Shown: positions 47,667 through 59,987, numbered from the stretch's first letter. The stretch is 64,000 nucleotides of DNA from Calcarisporiella thermophila CBS 279.70 (GCF_041956535.1 NW_027192216.1:76274-140273); one strand, 5' to 3'. The notes: generated by a model not told the origin, from the sequence alone. Program-made: numbers and translations.

Positions 47667-49391
47667 ATGCCAACGACCTACCAGCGACAAGTTGCAAGAG
47701 ATCGGCAATCGGCATCTTCCACGTCCAGCAGCAGCGGTCGCAATCTCCCTGCAACCCCCGTGAGTTACCGCACCCCTGATTCCTCCGGCGAATACCGCCC
47801 ACGAAAACAGAATTTCTACGACGAAGAGCCGCAGTGGCGAGACGGCATGGAGCCAAGATACCGCCGCGAGGGTTACCGCGATGAAGGAATACCAAAGAGC
47901 AAAGTGGAGGATCTGTTGAGGGAGATGCGCGAACAGCATGAGCAGGAAAAGAAGGCCATCAAGCAGAATCTGCTCAAGCAGTTTGAATCAGATCTGCGAC
48001 GGCAGCTGTCGACGCTCCAGGAACGAGCCCGAGAACAGGCGCGCAAAGAAGTGATGGAGGAGGGCATGAAGGAGGCTCAGGGGGAGGAGCGAAAGCTTCG
48101 AGATGCAGCTGCGATGAAAGTGAGAAAAGCGTGCAAGCTGCTTAAGGCGGAGCTGCGCGAGCAGAACATGCGAGCGGTTGCTGATGGAGAGGCGGCGGAG
48201 GAGACCATCAGGCGAGAAGACCAAATGGATGAGCAGGAGGATGATCCGTTTGTGCTGGTGACACGATTGAGTGAACGGTTAATTGAGCGCGTGCATGGAG
48301 CTCGTAGTGGCGATCGACAGAAACGAGGGGCCATCGATGCACGAGAGGAGGCAGAGCTTCGGCGTCGGATCAAAGATGCGGAGAACGAGCAGAGGCGAAT
48401 CGAGGCCGAACTTAACGAGGCCAAGGCGCGCTTACGAGAAAGGGACAGGGGCCGCGACGACAAGGCCCAGGAAATGGAGGAGCTCCGAACTGAGAAGCGC
48501 CGCCTCGAGCAGGTCGTGGCGGACCTGCGGCAGGATCTGAACAATGCGGGCGATAATTTGCGTGCGAGTGAGACGCGCCTTTTGGCCTCTGAGAGGGAAG
48601 CCGAGCGAATCCGCCGGGATCTGGAGCGGGATCTGCGCGAGGCCGAGGATGTCATCAAGGGACTTCGCCTCGATGTCAAGGAGGCGAAGGACCGCATGGA
48701 CGAGTTGGAGAGAAGCGGCCGGCGCTGGAAGGAGGAAAAGATTGAACTGGAAAAACAGCTGAGCGAGGGGACGGATGTGCAGGATCAGCTGCGACGCATG
48801 GAGGCGTCCTTGAACAAGCTCAAGGAGGAGGCGTCGACCGCGAAGCGCGAAAAATCAGAGGCTGAGAGAGAGCTCATGGAGCGACTGGAGGAGCTGACTC
48901 AGGTCAGGAGGGATCTCGACGACGCCATCCACATGAATGAGCTTGCTCGCGCTAAACTTGAAGAGCAGGAGGAGCAGTATCTTGCGCACACCCGTGAGCT
49001 CGACGAACAACATGAGGAGCAATTGCGCTCCCTAACGAGACGGCACTCCGAATTGCTCGACGAACTCACGACGCAACATGCACAAGAGATCGAGCGGCTC
49101 CGCATGGGCACCAAACAGGCCGGGATTGGCGGCTTCCTCTCCTCGTGGGGAGGCGGGAGCGCCCCTATTATGGCGAGTGAAAAGGCGGCCATTGAGAAGG
49201 CGGCCACCGAAAAGGCGAACAAGGCCAAGGAGGAGGAGCTGAGGCTCGCAAAAGAGGAACAGCAGCTGTTGAGAGCATTCTTGGATCAGGAGGCATCGCG
49301 TGCCCAAGAGTTGGAGCGGATGTTGGAGAAGGCGAGAAACGAGATGGCCGAGGTACAAAACGAACTTGCGCGGGTCGCGCGGAAGAAATGA
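47667..49391 (+). CDS. Large coiled-coil protein of unknown function
   Basis: A single uninterrupted 574-residue frame from the ATG at 47667. The first ~80 residues are Ser/Arg/Tyr-rich and disordered. From about residue 85 to the end, nearly everything is a charged heptad-repeat coiled coil, dominated by Glu, Arg, Lys, Leu and Ala, with one break near residues 485-505 (GIGGFLSSWGGGS). Strong codon bias and the absence of stops over 1.7 kb support it as a real gene, although frames rich in Glu/Arg also leave the opposite strand open. I cannot name a family. Possible roles are a cytoskeletal, Golgi-tether or septation scaffold. Confidence 0.7.
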   Translation: MPTTYQRQVARDRQSASSTSSSSGRNLPATPVSYRTPDSSGEYRPRKQNFYDEEPQWRDGMEPRYRREGYRDEGIPKSKVEDLLREMREQHEQEKKAIKQNLLKQFESDLRRQLSTLQERAREQARKEVMEEGMKEAQGEERKLRDAAAMKVRKACKLLKAELREQNMRAVADGEAAEETIRREDQMDEQEDDPFVLVTRLSERLIERVHGARSGDRQKRGAIDAREEAELRRRIKDAENEQRRIEAELNEAKARLRERDRGRDDKAQEMEELRTEKRRLEQVVADLRQDLNNAGDNLRASETRLLASEREAERIRRDLERDLREAEDVIKGLRLDVKEAKDRMDELERSGRRWKEEKIELEKQLSEGTDVQDQLRRMEASLNKLKEEASTAKREKSEAERELMERLEELTQVRRDLDDAIHMNELARAKLEEQEEQYLAHTRELDEQHEEQLRSLTRRHSELLDELTTQHAQEIERLRMGTKQAGIGGFLSSWGGGSAPIMASEKAAIEKAATEKANKAKEEELRLAKEEQQLLRAFLDQEASRAQELERMLEKARNEMAEVQNELARVARKK

Positions 49392-49723
49392 GGGCGAAAT
49401 CTAAAGGGACCCTTTCCGTTGTGAAATTTAGATCCATTTTGAACTGTTTATTCTGTATTTCTTTGCAACCTTCACTCTCCCCGTGTTTCTTTTCCTATCA
49501 GCCGACTTTTTTTTCCCCTCCCCCACTTACCCTTTGTATTTATTTTTGGGTATTTTTATCAGTAGAATTGTGTGTTTCCTTTAATTACTAGTGTTTTTTT
49601 ATCCATTGACGAAAAATATAAATGGTCCAGTTGAAAACTCAATTGAAGCAGGAGAGAGAAGCTCAATGAGGAGAAAAAAAATAGAGAATTCAACCAAGAT
49701 AAATCTAGCATCATACTTCATAC
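49392..49723. other. Convergent intergenic region
   Basis: AT-rich 3' flanks of the coiled-coil gene (+) and coronin-7 (-). Nothing else is seen. Confidence 0.6.
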
Positions 49724-52700
49724 CTAGTCATCCCACTCATCCTCGGCCACTCCCTCCATGTCGTCCTGCGGCAGGCGTTCATCCTCGTCCTCTTTGGAGA
49801 GAGCAAACAAGTTATCGAGCATGTTCTGCTTTCGTTGATCATCGGTGACGGCGGTCTGAAACTCGGAGGGCGAATGCACCTTCCTCATCCCCGCCGTCAG
49901 GCCAACTTGCGGAGCCTGCGACAACGGAGTCATGTCCTCTGGTCTCAGATCGATTTTTCTCCGCTCCGCCTTTTCTCCCGCAGACCAAGCCTCAGCTGAG
50001 AGCGTAGGATGCTCCACATCGAGCGTGGGCGGGTAGAGATCGTCCTGGAAATATTCGGCTCGCTGCCGGGGTACATGCATCCCCACCACCTCGACTCTAT
50101 TCTTTGTCAGCCTGAACAACTTCGCCAACTCTACCTTTCTAACGTCGCAACATCGCTTGGGAAGCAAGACCATTCCCTGTTGGAGGGATCCCGACTCAAA
50201 GGATGGCAAGCGCTCAAGCTTCGGCTGAGACGCGTCATCATAGTGTATGTTGATTGCGTGGATGCTTGAGTCTCCGCGACCCACCAGATAAAGAATCCTG
50301 CAGTCAGCATCGTAGTGCGGCACTAGCGCGCCTGGTGATACGTCCAAAGCTTTGCGGTCGGCTGGACCTTTTGACACATCCTCGCCATAGACAAGGACTT
50401 CCCGCTGTGATCCAAGGCCGAAGCCGACGCTCGCCAAGTATTCGGTCTCTCCTAGCCAAACGATCCGGCATGGCCGCCTGGAGTCGTGCAAAGGGCCTTG
50501 ACTCGCGATACTTCGTGTGACCACGTCAATGACTCGCAGTTTGCGATCGTGACAGGCCACGGCAATCTTGGAGCCGTCAGTATTCCACGTGCAGCTAAAA
50601 ATCTATTTACCAGAATAACAATATTAGTATTCTCCATTTTCGAAAAGCCTAATGCTCCACATACCCCGCCACCCAGTCCATCAATTTCAAACAGCCTTTC
50701 CCGCTTCGCCAGATCCCAGACCTGCACCGCATCGCCCGAAGCCGTCAGAAATATGTCTTTCGCCACCGGATTGAAAATCAAGTTGTTCACTCGCTTCTTA
50801 TCTGGCACTATCAGAGAGGAGTTTTTTTTTTAGAATAATGAAAGTTGAAGGAAACCAAGTGTTAGCAAAACATGGAGCTGAGCTAATGGACTCACCGGCA
50901 ATACTCCCCCATGGTTCCAGGACATCTTCCTCAAGACCATTTTCCGGGATTTTCCAGATATTGATTCGTGCATTGTCTGAGATCGTTAATAGTACATCAT
51001 GTTCAAATGGATCGAACTTGAAATCGGTCACCGAACTCTGACATACCACGGCGGGCAAGCGGGTTGGTAGGCGACCTGGCTTGGCAACATCGATGATTCC
51101 AACCCGCCCACCGGACCCTGAAAGCGCCACGGCGATAAATCGAGGGTTAGCTTGGATGAGATCACATTCGGCACCTTTGGAGACATCCAGGTCCCGGAGA
51201 TCGTCAAAGAACTGGCTCGGGTGATATGGCTTTCCGGTGAGGTATTTATATAGAGAGGTGCGGGCGGTTGCAAGTCGAGTGGCGGCGGCCGAACGCTGTT
51301 GGATTTGGGAGGGAGCAGGAGTAGATTCAGATTCTAGTTGACCAACCTTTTCACCCGATGGGGTGATTTGTCGTGGAGAATCGCCGCTTATTGTTAAGGA
51401 TGTTGTCTTCTGCTCAAGCGACGAATGGGGATGCGATTCAGGCAAGGGGGAGGGTGCCGCAGCAGAAGCTGCTGTGGTCGAAGTAGCCACATCCTTTTTC
51501 GCGCGCTCGGCTGGATCCAAGGAGATTTTGGCAACCTCCTTTGTCTCGCCCGCTAGCCATTCTGCAGCCGTTAATGCGGGTTCACTCCCCTTTGTCCACG
51601 GATAAAGCTCGTGGTGGAAGTCGAGGTAATTTCTCCGCGGAACCTGGAAGGATACTGGAATGATGGCCTGAGGGGTGACGACGAGAAGACGAGCAATCTC
51701 AACATGCATCACGTCCAATGCTTGTTTGGGTACCAGCGCCGCCCCGGAGATCTGGGAGTTGGTGCCAGTCAAATTCTCGGTAAAGTGGGGCGCCGTAGCT
51801 GACACCTCTACCGACCGCATTGTTGTGTCCCCCTAGTATATATTCGATTTCCGCTTGTTTTTAGCGACTGCAGATAAAACCATGGCAATATTGCAAAGCT
51901 TACCCTGCCTGCTAGATAGACAATCTTTGTATCCTCATCCACTAGTGGCATTAAAATACCCGTTGATGCATCCATGAGCGTCTTCTTCAGAGGCTTGGAC
52001 AGACTCCGCACATCCCAAAGCGCGTACTCCCTCTCACGCATCTATACGCCTTACACGCTTAATCCTACGCTCAATGAAGTAAATTAACACTTTGCCTTAC
52101 CTTACTGAACCCGGTGGTAAGCACAAGATCTGTATTTCCTATCCATGCCACCCGACTCGATTTGATACCCTCATGGTGCTTGCTTGACTAAACAAGTGAA
52201 ACAGATGCATAAACCGCGTTCAAAATTTTCACATTCAACTAGCCTACCCCCACCATCGCCGGGCTGCCCTCTTGCCGCGGATCCCAGACTCGCAAAAATC
52301 CGTCCCTGCACGTGGTTCCAATAACAGAACCATCACCTCGCCATGATACCGCGTGGATCGCATTTTCATGGGCCATTTCATAGAGGTGGCCTTCGCCTGC
52401 CTTTGTGCTGTCCCATATACGCACTTCTTTTCCATGTGCAGTGGCGATTATGGAGGTGACCGTGGGATGCCACCTCACAATGTCCGTTTTATTTCTTTGG
52501 CCTGCGTTCCACTCGGTCACTAGGTCGAACTCGTTGCTAGTCGAGGAGGGTCTCCAGATTTTGACACCACCATCCTCTCCGGCGCTGGAGAGAAGCGAGT
52601 CAAAGCAACTGAACTCCCAGTCGGTGATGGCGCCATGCGCATGCAGGAGAGTGGGATCTGGATATTTTCCTGGTTTGTGTAGGGGGAGAATGGCGAGCGT

Positions 52701-53040
52701 TCCACCTGCTATCAGTTCAAATGCCAATGAAGATATAAATTTGAGCAAAAAAGACCAGCGATCGAATAGAGTACAAACTATTTCCCCATCGCGCTGCGAT
52801 CCATTCTTGGTTTACGGCGAGGCCATTCGATGCATCTGACGGAGAGGCGCCGAGAGATAAGTCCTGGTACCAAAGCTGTTGGCCATGGTGAAGTTCAATG
52901 GGAAAAAGTAATAGAACAATGTTAAAAAATCAACGCCTAACAGACGAGAGAATTTCCGCGGGATCACTAACCTCTCGTTTGGAAGGTGCGCCGACTGCAT
53001 GTCTATACTTACTTGTCTGCTCTAATTTCTTTTTGAACAT
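49724..53040 (-). CDS. CORO7: Coronin-7 (type III, two beta-propellers)
   Basis: Minus-strand exons 53040-52972, 52875-52779, 52708-52254, 52187-52101, 52041-51904, 51832-50896, 50807-50665 and 50602-49724 give 934 residues, close to the ~925 of animal coronin-7. The start MFKKKLEQTSKYRHAVGAPS matches the basic coronin N-terminal motif. WD repeats (HAHGAITDWEFSCFD, VWDPRQEG) make propeller 1. A linker rich in Ser/Thr/Ala follows, then a second basic start (YKYLTGKPYHPSQFF) and propeller 2. The tail is acidic and ends AEDEWDD, the CA-like end of coronin-7. Type III coronins act in actin regulation and Golgi traffic. Myosin I lies immediately upstream on the same strand. Confidence 0.9.
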
Positions 53041-53441
53041 CTTATGATTCAACCGTCTCCAGCTTTAAAAGTCTCTTCCAACGCGTATCTGATTGGGGAA
53101 ATCCCATTAAAATTGAATGTAGATTTTTTTTTTGAATTTTCTATTTCGACACGGCCAAGAAATCTTTACTATTCTTTTCGCACCAAGGGAAAAAAAACAA
53201 TCTATGTATATATTGTGTCCGTATATGATGTAAACAATTGGATGTAAAGGAAAAAGTAAGGGGAAGGGGGGAAGGGGGGAAGGGGGGAAGGGGGGAAGGT
53301 CGGAGACTTCTCTATAGTCAAAGATGATCCCATCCTCTAGAAGAGCTAATATAATGTAAAAAATAATATTCCACTGTAACGGCAAGGTAAAAAAAAAATG
53401 CTCAGAATTTCCATTCTCACAAGACCGCAAATAGTCTCCCT
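53041..53441. other. Intergenic region between myosin I and coronin-7
   Basis: 400 bp holding the coronin promoter, the myosin 3' flank and a regular G-rich repeat at 53259-53300, annotated separately. Confidence 0.6.
53259..53300. repeat. (GGGGGGAA)n G-tract microsatellite
   Basis: One G4 run and four G6 runs are separated by AA on the plus strand. Regularly spaced G runs of this kind satisfy the G-quadruplex pattern. It lies about 220-260 nt upstream of the coronin-7 start. Confidence 0.85.
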
Positions 53442-56400
53442 CTATTCATCATTCATCTCCTGCCGCCTCTTCATTAATATAGCGGCCAGATCCTTTGCTG
53501 CCCCTCCTGAAGTCGAAGGCGCTCCCCCAGGGCGAGGCGGTATCACAGGCCTTGGAGCAATGGCTGGCTTTGCGCCAACATTGGGTCGTGGTGCAGGCGC
53601 AGGTGCAGGCTTAGGAACTCCTCCTCCAATCGAGGTCGGTCGGGCGGCAGGCTTCGGAACTCCTGGGCGTGGACCAGGAACTGGACTACTCCCGGAGGAA
53701 GAGGGCTTTACTGGGATTGAGGGGCGAGCCGCGGGAGTAACGATGTTGCTTGCAGCTCCACCGTTAGACTGCGTCCCGGCCTTCCTCGCCTCGAGTTCAG
53801 CTTTCCATGGGGGAAGCGACGTTGCACCCCCTCCCATTCCTGGGAATACAGGCACTGCCACTTGGGTACTCGCCGCGGATATCTCCTCCGAGTGGTGCGC
53901 AGGTGCACTAGACGCTACAGTAGGGGGGGGGCGGCGGAGGCGGCGGTGGAATGCTTCGTCTGGATGCAGCCGGCTTGGGTTTTGGTCTCTCGTACTCAAC
54001 CAAATAATTGCTTGGTACCCAACCCTCTTTCCCATCCAATTTACCCAGCCACCATCCATTATCGTCTTTTTCAACCACCTCGACGATGTCGTCCTTCTTG
54101 AGGGACAGTTCCCCAGACTCCTGCGACATAAAGTCGTAGATTGCCTTGTAGGTTGGAAGCTGCGGCTCCGACGGGGGCGGCGGGGGTGGTGGTGGAGGCG
54201 GCGGGGGCGGCACAGCTTTGTTTTGGGGGGGAACTCGGGGAGCCGGAGTTGTCGCGGGGATCTGAGCCGGGGCAGGAGGAGGCGGCGGGGGGGCGGGGAC
54301 ACTGTTGGCAGAGGTAACGGGCGCGCGGTTGGACGCCACTGGGATATTCTGAGGGCGAGGTCGGCTAGCCGTTGAATTGGAAGGCCCGCCTTTTTTGAGC
54401 AGTTTCCCAGAAGTGATAGGGCGAGGAGTGACCTGCTTGCGTTTACAAGGGGGGAACGATGCTAAAGTAATGCAAATACAAAACCATTCAGCCGTTAGCC
54501 TATACTAAATCTACATCCAAGTGATGCATTCAACATACCACTGTTAGCAGGTTCTCCTGTTGCAACCTGAATAATATGACTCTTGTAGGTGGCCTCTTTG
54601 GCCGCCTCATTCTTTTGGAATTTAAGGGTGGCCTTTTTATCCTTCTTCTTCACATATTCGATTGTCTCCGCGACATTGACTGTCACGCGATTCCCGGTTC
54701 GCTGCAGCAGGTGCACGATCCACTCTGTCTTGTACAAACAGGTGCATACCACATCAATGTCGAGGGGGTTGGGGGAGTTTATATGCAACACAATCCAGTC
54801 GTCGCGTAGGGTGGACACGCTCACAGACTGCACCAGATTAAGCGGAACTGTGCGCTCGAGCGTCATTGTAAGCAGTTTACGCTCGACGGTCGAGGCGACG
54901 ATGTAGATGTTGTGGTCGGTCATCACCAAACTTCTCGGGCTCGGCTTGCTGGAGCGCATTGCCCTAGGAACTAGGAGCTCTATCCGCGCAGAGAATACGA
55001 CGGTTTCGTTTGGTTTCAAATTGCATGCCTCGCGGAGCATGTCCCCAGCACCTCCTTTGTTTGCCACGCCGAGATAGTCGCCTACGAAACGGCGCATGCT
55101 CAGCAATGAAAAGCGACGGCGCTCTTTGCGACCAGCGAGAACCTGGTGTCCATAATCACGTAACTGTAAGTAACGAATCTGGTCCTTATTCTGTCGCCAT
55201 GCTCGCTGGATTCGCACAGCACATTCATTGCGGTAGGCAAGATAATTACGCCAGGCTCGTTGAATACGAATTGCCATGTTATGCCAATACCGATCGCGCA
55301 AATGTTCCAAAGCCCAAAGCTGAAAGTAATGGGAATGAAAGGGAAAAGATCATTCAATAAAGCTATACTTTAGCCAACAAAATAAACGAATTGATAGTCA
55401 CCGTCTCTGGATGTCGGATGAATGCTTTGGTTACGCCCATCTGCCACTCTTCTTTGGCGATATTGCAGTCCTTCAATATTGCCTCCACGCCAGATTTTGC
55501 GTCACCCTGCCAGATGTATTCTCCAGCATAGGAAGTCCTTTTCGAGAGGAGATAGAACCTGAAAACAGGAGTCGAGGTTAATGGTAAATGAGGTGTTATA
55601 TATGATCCCTTTAAGGAGTGCATAAAAGATTTTCAGAAGATGCAGTTTACCTTTCGATAAATTTCTCGAACGTCTGCCGAGATGCAAATCCCGCTCTACG
55701 GACACGGATATTTTCGCACAACCCCAGGTATTTGATTTGATGCAACACCATCTGCTGATCATACTCTGACGGGCTTTTATTCCCATTGGGCTTGATGGTC
55801 CGAATGTAGGAGGGATGGCATTGCATCAACTTCGTGACCAACGCATTCGCCGACAATTTGATCTTGTCGCTCGCAGTGGGGGGCCGTTTCTTCGAATCAC
55901 GATCCACACGATCTGGGAACAGCGTACCAATGAAAGAATTGTTGCTTGTACTAATAAGATCGAGCAAGTCCTTGAGAAGTTGATCCTTGTTCTTATCCGT
56001 CATGCCGGCAATATTGTAGAGCACATCCCCTGCATAATGCTTTACAAGAAACTTGGAGCCTCGGGATTCAAAGTGCGGGTGCGATGAGAGGAATCCGAGT
56101 CGCTGCACAAACGAGTTGTCGGCGGCAGACGAGTCCGCATGGGCTGTAGCGCATGCGTCATTCATAGCTGCAAAAATTCCAGGCGGACGTTTTTCCTCAA
56201 TCAAGTCGCACACAATCTTATTGTTGAAGAAATCGATTGGCGTCCATTTGATCTTCTCACGCACATACTCCTCCTGTTCAGACTTGAGTGTGAGCTCGAT
56301 GAAGATCTGCTGGAGCTTTTCATTCACATAGTTGATACAGAGCTGCTCAAAGCTGTTTTCGTCGAAAATCTCAAACCCATAAATATCAAGCACACCAATG

Positions 56401-58271
56401 ACATAGGATGAACGGCTGCGCTCACGAAGGGAAGAGTTGATGCGATCCACAATCCACTCGAAGAGATTATTGTAAATAGCTTTGGCCAAAGCATCGCGCA
56501 CTGCTGTTGCCTGGACAGGATTGAGCGGAACATCATAAATTGAACCACGGCGGCCTCCACGCTGCGTTTCCATTACACGGATTGTTAGTGCTTTTTTCAA
56601 AGCGGCAGGGTCGACTTCCATCAAGTATGCAATGAAATTATTCACTATCCCATGAAAAAAAAAAAATCGATGTTAGCTCAAACTGGTTGGTAATAGGGTT
56701 CCTCAAACTAAGACCTACCATCCTCATCCATGATAACTGCATAACCATCATCTCCCTCGGCAAACGTGACATTCCCTAGCCATAAAATAATCGAAAGCAT
56801 TCTGAAGATTTCATCCTGCTCCTGTTTGGAAAGTCCTATAATGTTCATTGCGTTCTAATTGTATGGAAATTAGGTTGATTCGACCGTTTCAAGAAACAAA
56901 ACTTCTTAATGGCTGCTTCATACCAAAGTTTCTTTAAAATCATTAACGTCATCAATCCCCGGGACCTCCAAGCATCCACTTTTGCTAGTGTACAGGTAAC
57001 TCTCAGGCCCTTGAATACCATATTGCTCTAATGGGAAAATAACAAGATTACCAAAGAGTGTGTACAAATCCATATGGATAATTATTTACCTTGGTATTCC
57101 GGAGGAGCGCTCTTACATAATTGATAAAATATATGGAAATTGCGCTCGTTATCAATTTGACCTACAACACGGTTCTGCAGCCATGTTTAAATACCCATAA
57201 AGGAAACAGGGTGAAATCTATTTATACACACCTTTTCAAGGAGATAATTAGTAATATTGGCTCCGACTGGTTCTCCTTGTTCGTTGAATTGGATTTCAAG
57301 ATATTTTCCCTGCAGAGGAATACAATGATAAGAAAAGATGCACAGCATATCAATGGAAATCATGTATTACATGTCGACTTGAATTGTTATTCCTCAGTGT
57401 TTTAGCGCATCCGAAACTCTCGAGGAGTGGATTAGTTGCCAAGACCATGTCTTTGATCTCCTGGATAGACGAGTCTTTGGCACCACTTACTGTGGCAATA
57501 TATTGCATGATCTACACAAGGTAAAAAAACCGAAAAAACTAAGGTTTGACTCCTGTTTAATTCCTGAGATATCAATCCAGAATGCTTACTCGTTTTGCAG
57601 CCTCTGACAGGATCACGAAACATAGAATTATTAGCAACCCATCAACTAATATTACAGACATAGCATAGCCTACCTGTCTTTCCAGCACCAGATTCTCCAC
57701 TGATAATAATACATTGATTCTCTTTATAACTATTCATGTGGTAATAAGCAGATTCTGCAATAGCATACACATGAGGAGGCATCTGCAAAGTAAATGATAA
57801 GTTGCACACTTTTTGGTTCATTTTACACTCTAACGGCGAAGAAAATTACCTCAAGCAAGTTTTTCCCCTGGTAACTCCGCAAAATCTCGTCTTTATACAA
57901 TCCAAGATCTCGGAATGGATTTACACTAATAAGCACATGCCCAATATATGTCTATCATCCCATAATTCGTGTGAGACAGAGCTTCACCCATTATTTAAAA
58001 TCTAAACGCACATAGATGTCACCATTCTCAAACCGCTTCTTCAAATTGTCGTTGATCTGCTCGTTATTTACTTTGCTCAACAGGGTCATATCCGCCACCC
58101 CAACCTGCTTCTTCTTGAAGCCTTCGCGCCAGTCTGCCTTAGCCGGACGTGAGGCTTTTTTGACCTCGCGTTCTTTTTGCTTTTTCTCCTTTTTAGCCTA
58201 GAAAAATACATCAAATTTCACGCAAATCAGGAATTATGGCCCTACATGCTCGAAGTGCATTGAATTACCAT
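53442..58271 (-). CDS. MYO1: Class I myosin with SH3 tail (tail frame broken by one base)
   Basis: Fourteen minus-strand exons: 58271-58269, 58197-58012, 57951-57850, 57782-57674, 57603-57590, 57511-57371, 57309-57232, 57174-57090, 57027-56924, 56854-56719, 56644-55651, 55558-55402, 55319-54539 and 54461-53442. Order: motor with GESGAGKT (126-133), TEDS-site S354 in RRGSIYD (a PAK-type target), two IQ motifs (about 718-755), TH1 lipid-binding tail, proline-rich stretch, SH3 (about 1067-1120), second proline-rich stretch. In the last exon a G9 run (53923-53931) shifts the frame: as written it stops 13 codons after the SH3-flanking serine, yet the next frame continues for about 160 proline-rich codons to a plausible end. 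One base too many fits the data. The protein powers actin patches in endocytosis. Exon 1 is just the ATG. Confidence 0.9.
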
Positions 58272-58446
58272 ATAAAATCCAAGCTATCAGATTAATGATG
58301 AGACTACAGATGAAGCAAAAAATTTGACGAGCTTTTTCTATTTTTTATTCAGTGGAGAGGGGGTGGCGGGGTTTGAATGCCACGCCTTTGCAATTTGATC
58401 GAATTTTCGTTTATTTCACTATTGCTTGCTCCTTCTCTGCCAAAAG

Positions 58447-59672
58447 CTACAAGACTTTGATAGGATCCCAGCAGAATTTGCGCGGATACTTCGCGGAAAG
58501 AGAGTCGATCACCTCCATCTCCTAAAGCAGTAAGTAGATGGGTCAAGCTTCCTAATACCGCCACTAATGTTAGCATTCCGCTTACGTCCTCCGTCAATTG
58601 AAAGCCAAACACGTCAGCGTTCTCTCGAACCCTCTCTTCGCTCGTACTCTTTGGGATGATGCCATAGCCGTGCTGAACCGCCCAACGTAGCAAGATTTGC
58701 GCCGGCGTTTTCTCGTGCCACGCAGCGATTTTGTAAATTTGCGGCAGAACAATTCCATCTTCCCTGACCAGATGCCCCTCTCCTAGACTGGAGTATGCCT
58801 GCACTTGGATTCCGCGTTCTCTGCACAGGTTAATCAGCGGGAGATCATGGTAGAGTGGATGGATCTCAAATTGACAAGCTGCGGGCGGAATCTCACAGTG
58901 CGAGAGGAGCTGATTCAAATGCTCCACAGTGTAGTTGCTTACGCCAATGGCACGCAGTTTCCCTTGCTTGTAGAGCTGCTCGAGGGCACGCCAGCTTTCG
59001 CGGCGATTTTCGGCATTTCGCGGGTCCTCTGGCTTGAGGCCTTGCGTTCTAGCATAAGGAGGGCTGTGAGAAGACCAATCCTCTAGAAAATAGTCGCATG
59101 TCTGTATGCTTACCCCGGCCAGTGAATATAATACAAATCGATGTATTCTACACCGAAATTTTGAAGTGATTTCTCAACGGCTAGAGTGGAATCAACCATC
59201 ACTTTTAGCCATTAGATCCCATATCATAATAAAGAATTGGCTCACCTCTAGTACAGGCATCATATCCCTGATCTTTGGGCGCGAGCTTGCTCGCAATAAA
59301 TACATCCTCCCGTTTCAAGTTGAGAGCGGGATCGGCGAAGAGTTCGCGAAGAACTTCGCCTATCGACGCCTCATTACCATAGCCAGTAGCCGAATCTAAC
59401 AATTAAAGGTAAGAATTCATCAATAGGAGTTAACAACACGAATATGCATAATAAAAAACCTATAAGGCGGTAGCCAGATTCAATAGCTGCTCGCACCACA
59501 CTTTTAATTTGCTGTGGATCCTTCATGCGGTAAGTGCCGACTAAACAAATCAGGAATGGAATAAGAGGTGTAAATAAACGCTTACAATTCCTCCATATAT
59601 CTATTTACGGCCAAGAACAGGCATGGACCGCCCGCAATTCAAGGTCAACTTAGCAAGAGACTGGACCGTCAT
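58447..59672 (-). CDS. Aldo-keto reductase
   Basis: Minus-strand exons 59672-59609, 59540-59460, 59395-59246, 59180-59114, 59063-58586 and 58521-58447 give 304 residues. The catalytic tetrad regions are seen: IDSATGYGNE (Asp and Tyr), FIASKLAP (Lys) and YYIHWPG (His). GVSNYTVEHL and IPKSTSEERVREN (NADPH contact) are family signatures. It should reduce aldehydes or ketones with NADPH in the cytosol; the substrate is unknown. The last exon encodes the C-terminal segment ending KFCWDPIKVL. The donor of intron 2 (GTTTTT) is weak but fits the phase. It is divergent from the CsbD-like gene. Confidence 0.87.
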
Positions 59673-59987
59673 CCCAGAAAACTTTTCTATCGCAGTGTTA
59701 TTTCAACACCCAATATGCCCGCGAGTGGCAAAGCTGCTTTATACCAGACATATTCATCTCCTGACAATGTAGTGGCTTGTCATTGCCATAAAAGGAGAGG
59801 CGCTTTGCCTAACTACAGCTAATTTCGACGTCATTTTCATCTGAAAAATGGAGATTACGATCAAAAAAGAAATGCAACGCCATTCATTAGAAGAGTATAT
59901 AAAAGGCAGCAGAAATCTTATTCCACTCGATAGTTTCCAACGCTCAGATACCTTAGAAATTATCAGTAAAAACAAGCAATTTCAAAA
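59673..59987. other. Divergent promoter region
   Basis: 315 bp between the aldo-keto reductase (-) and the CsbD-like gene (+). It contains a clear TATA box for the latter, annotated separately. Confidence 0.6.
59896..59905 (+). promoter_or_regulatory. TATA box of the CsbD-like gene
   Basis: TATATAAAAG lies 83-92 nt upstream of the ATG, at good spacing for a strongly inducible promoter. Confidence 0.55.

Noticed and set aside
48077-48697. Serine/arginine-rich minus-strand frame inside the coiled-coil gene
   Set aside because: It is the complement of Glu/Arg-rich heptads; the plus strand is continuous over 1.7 kb with an ATG and stop.
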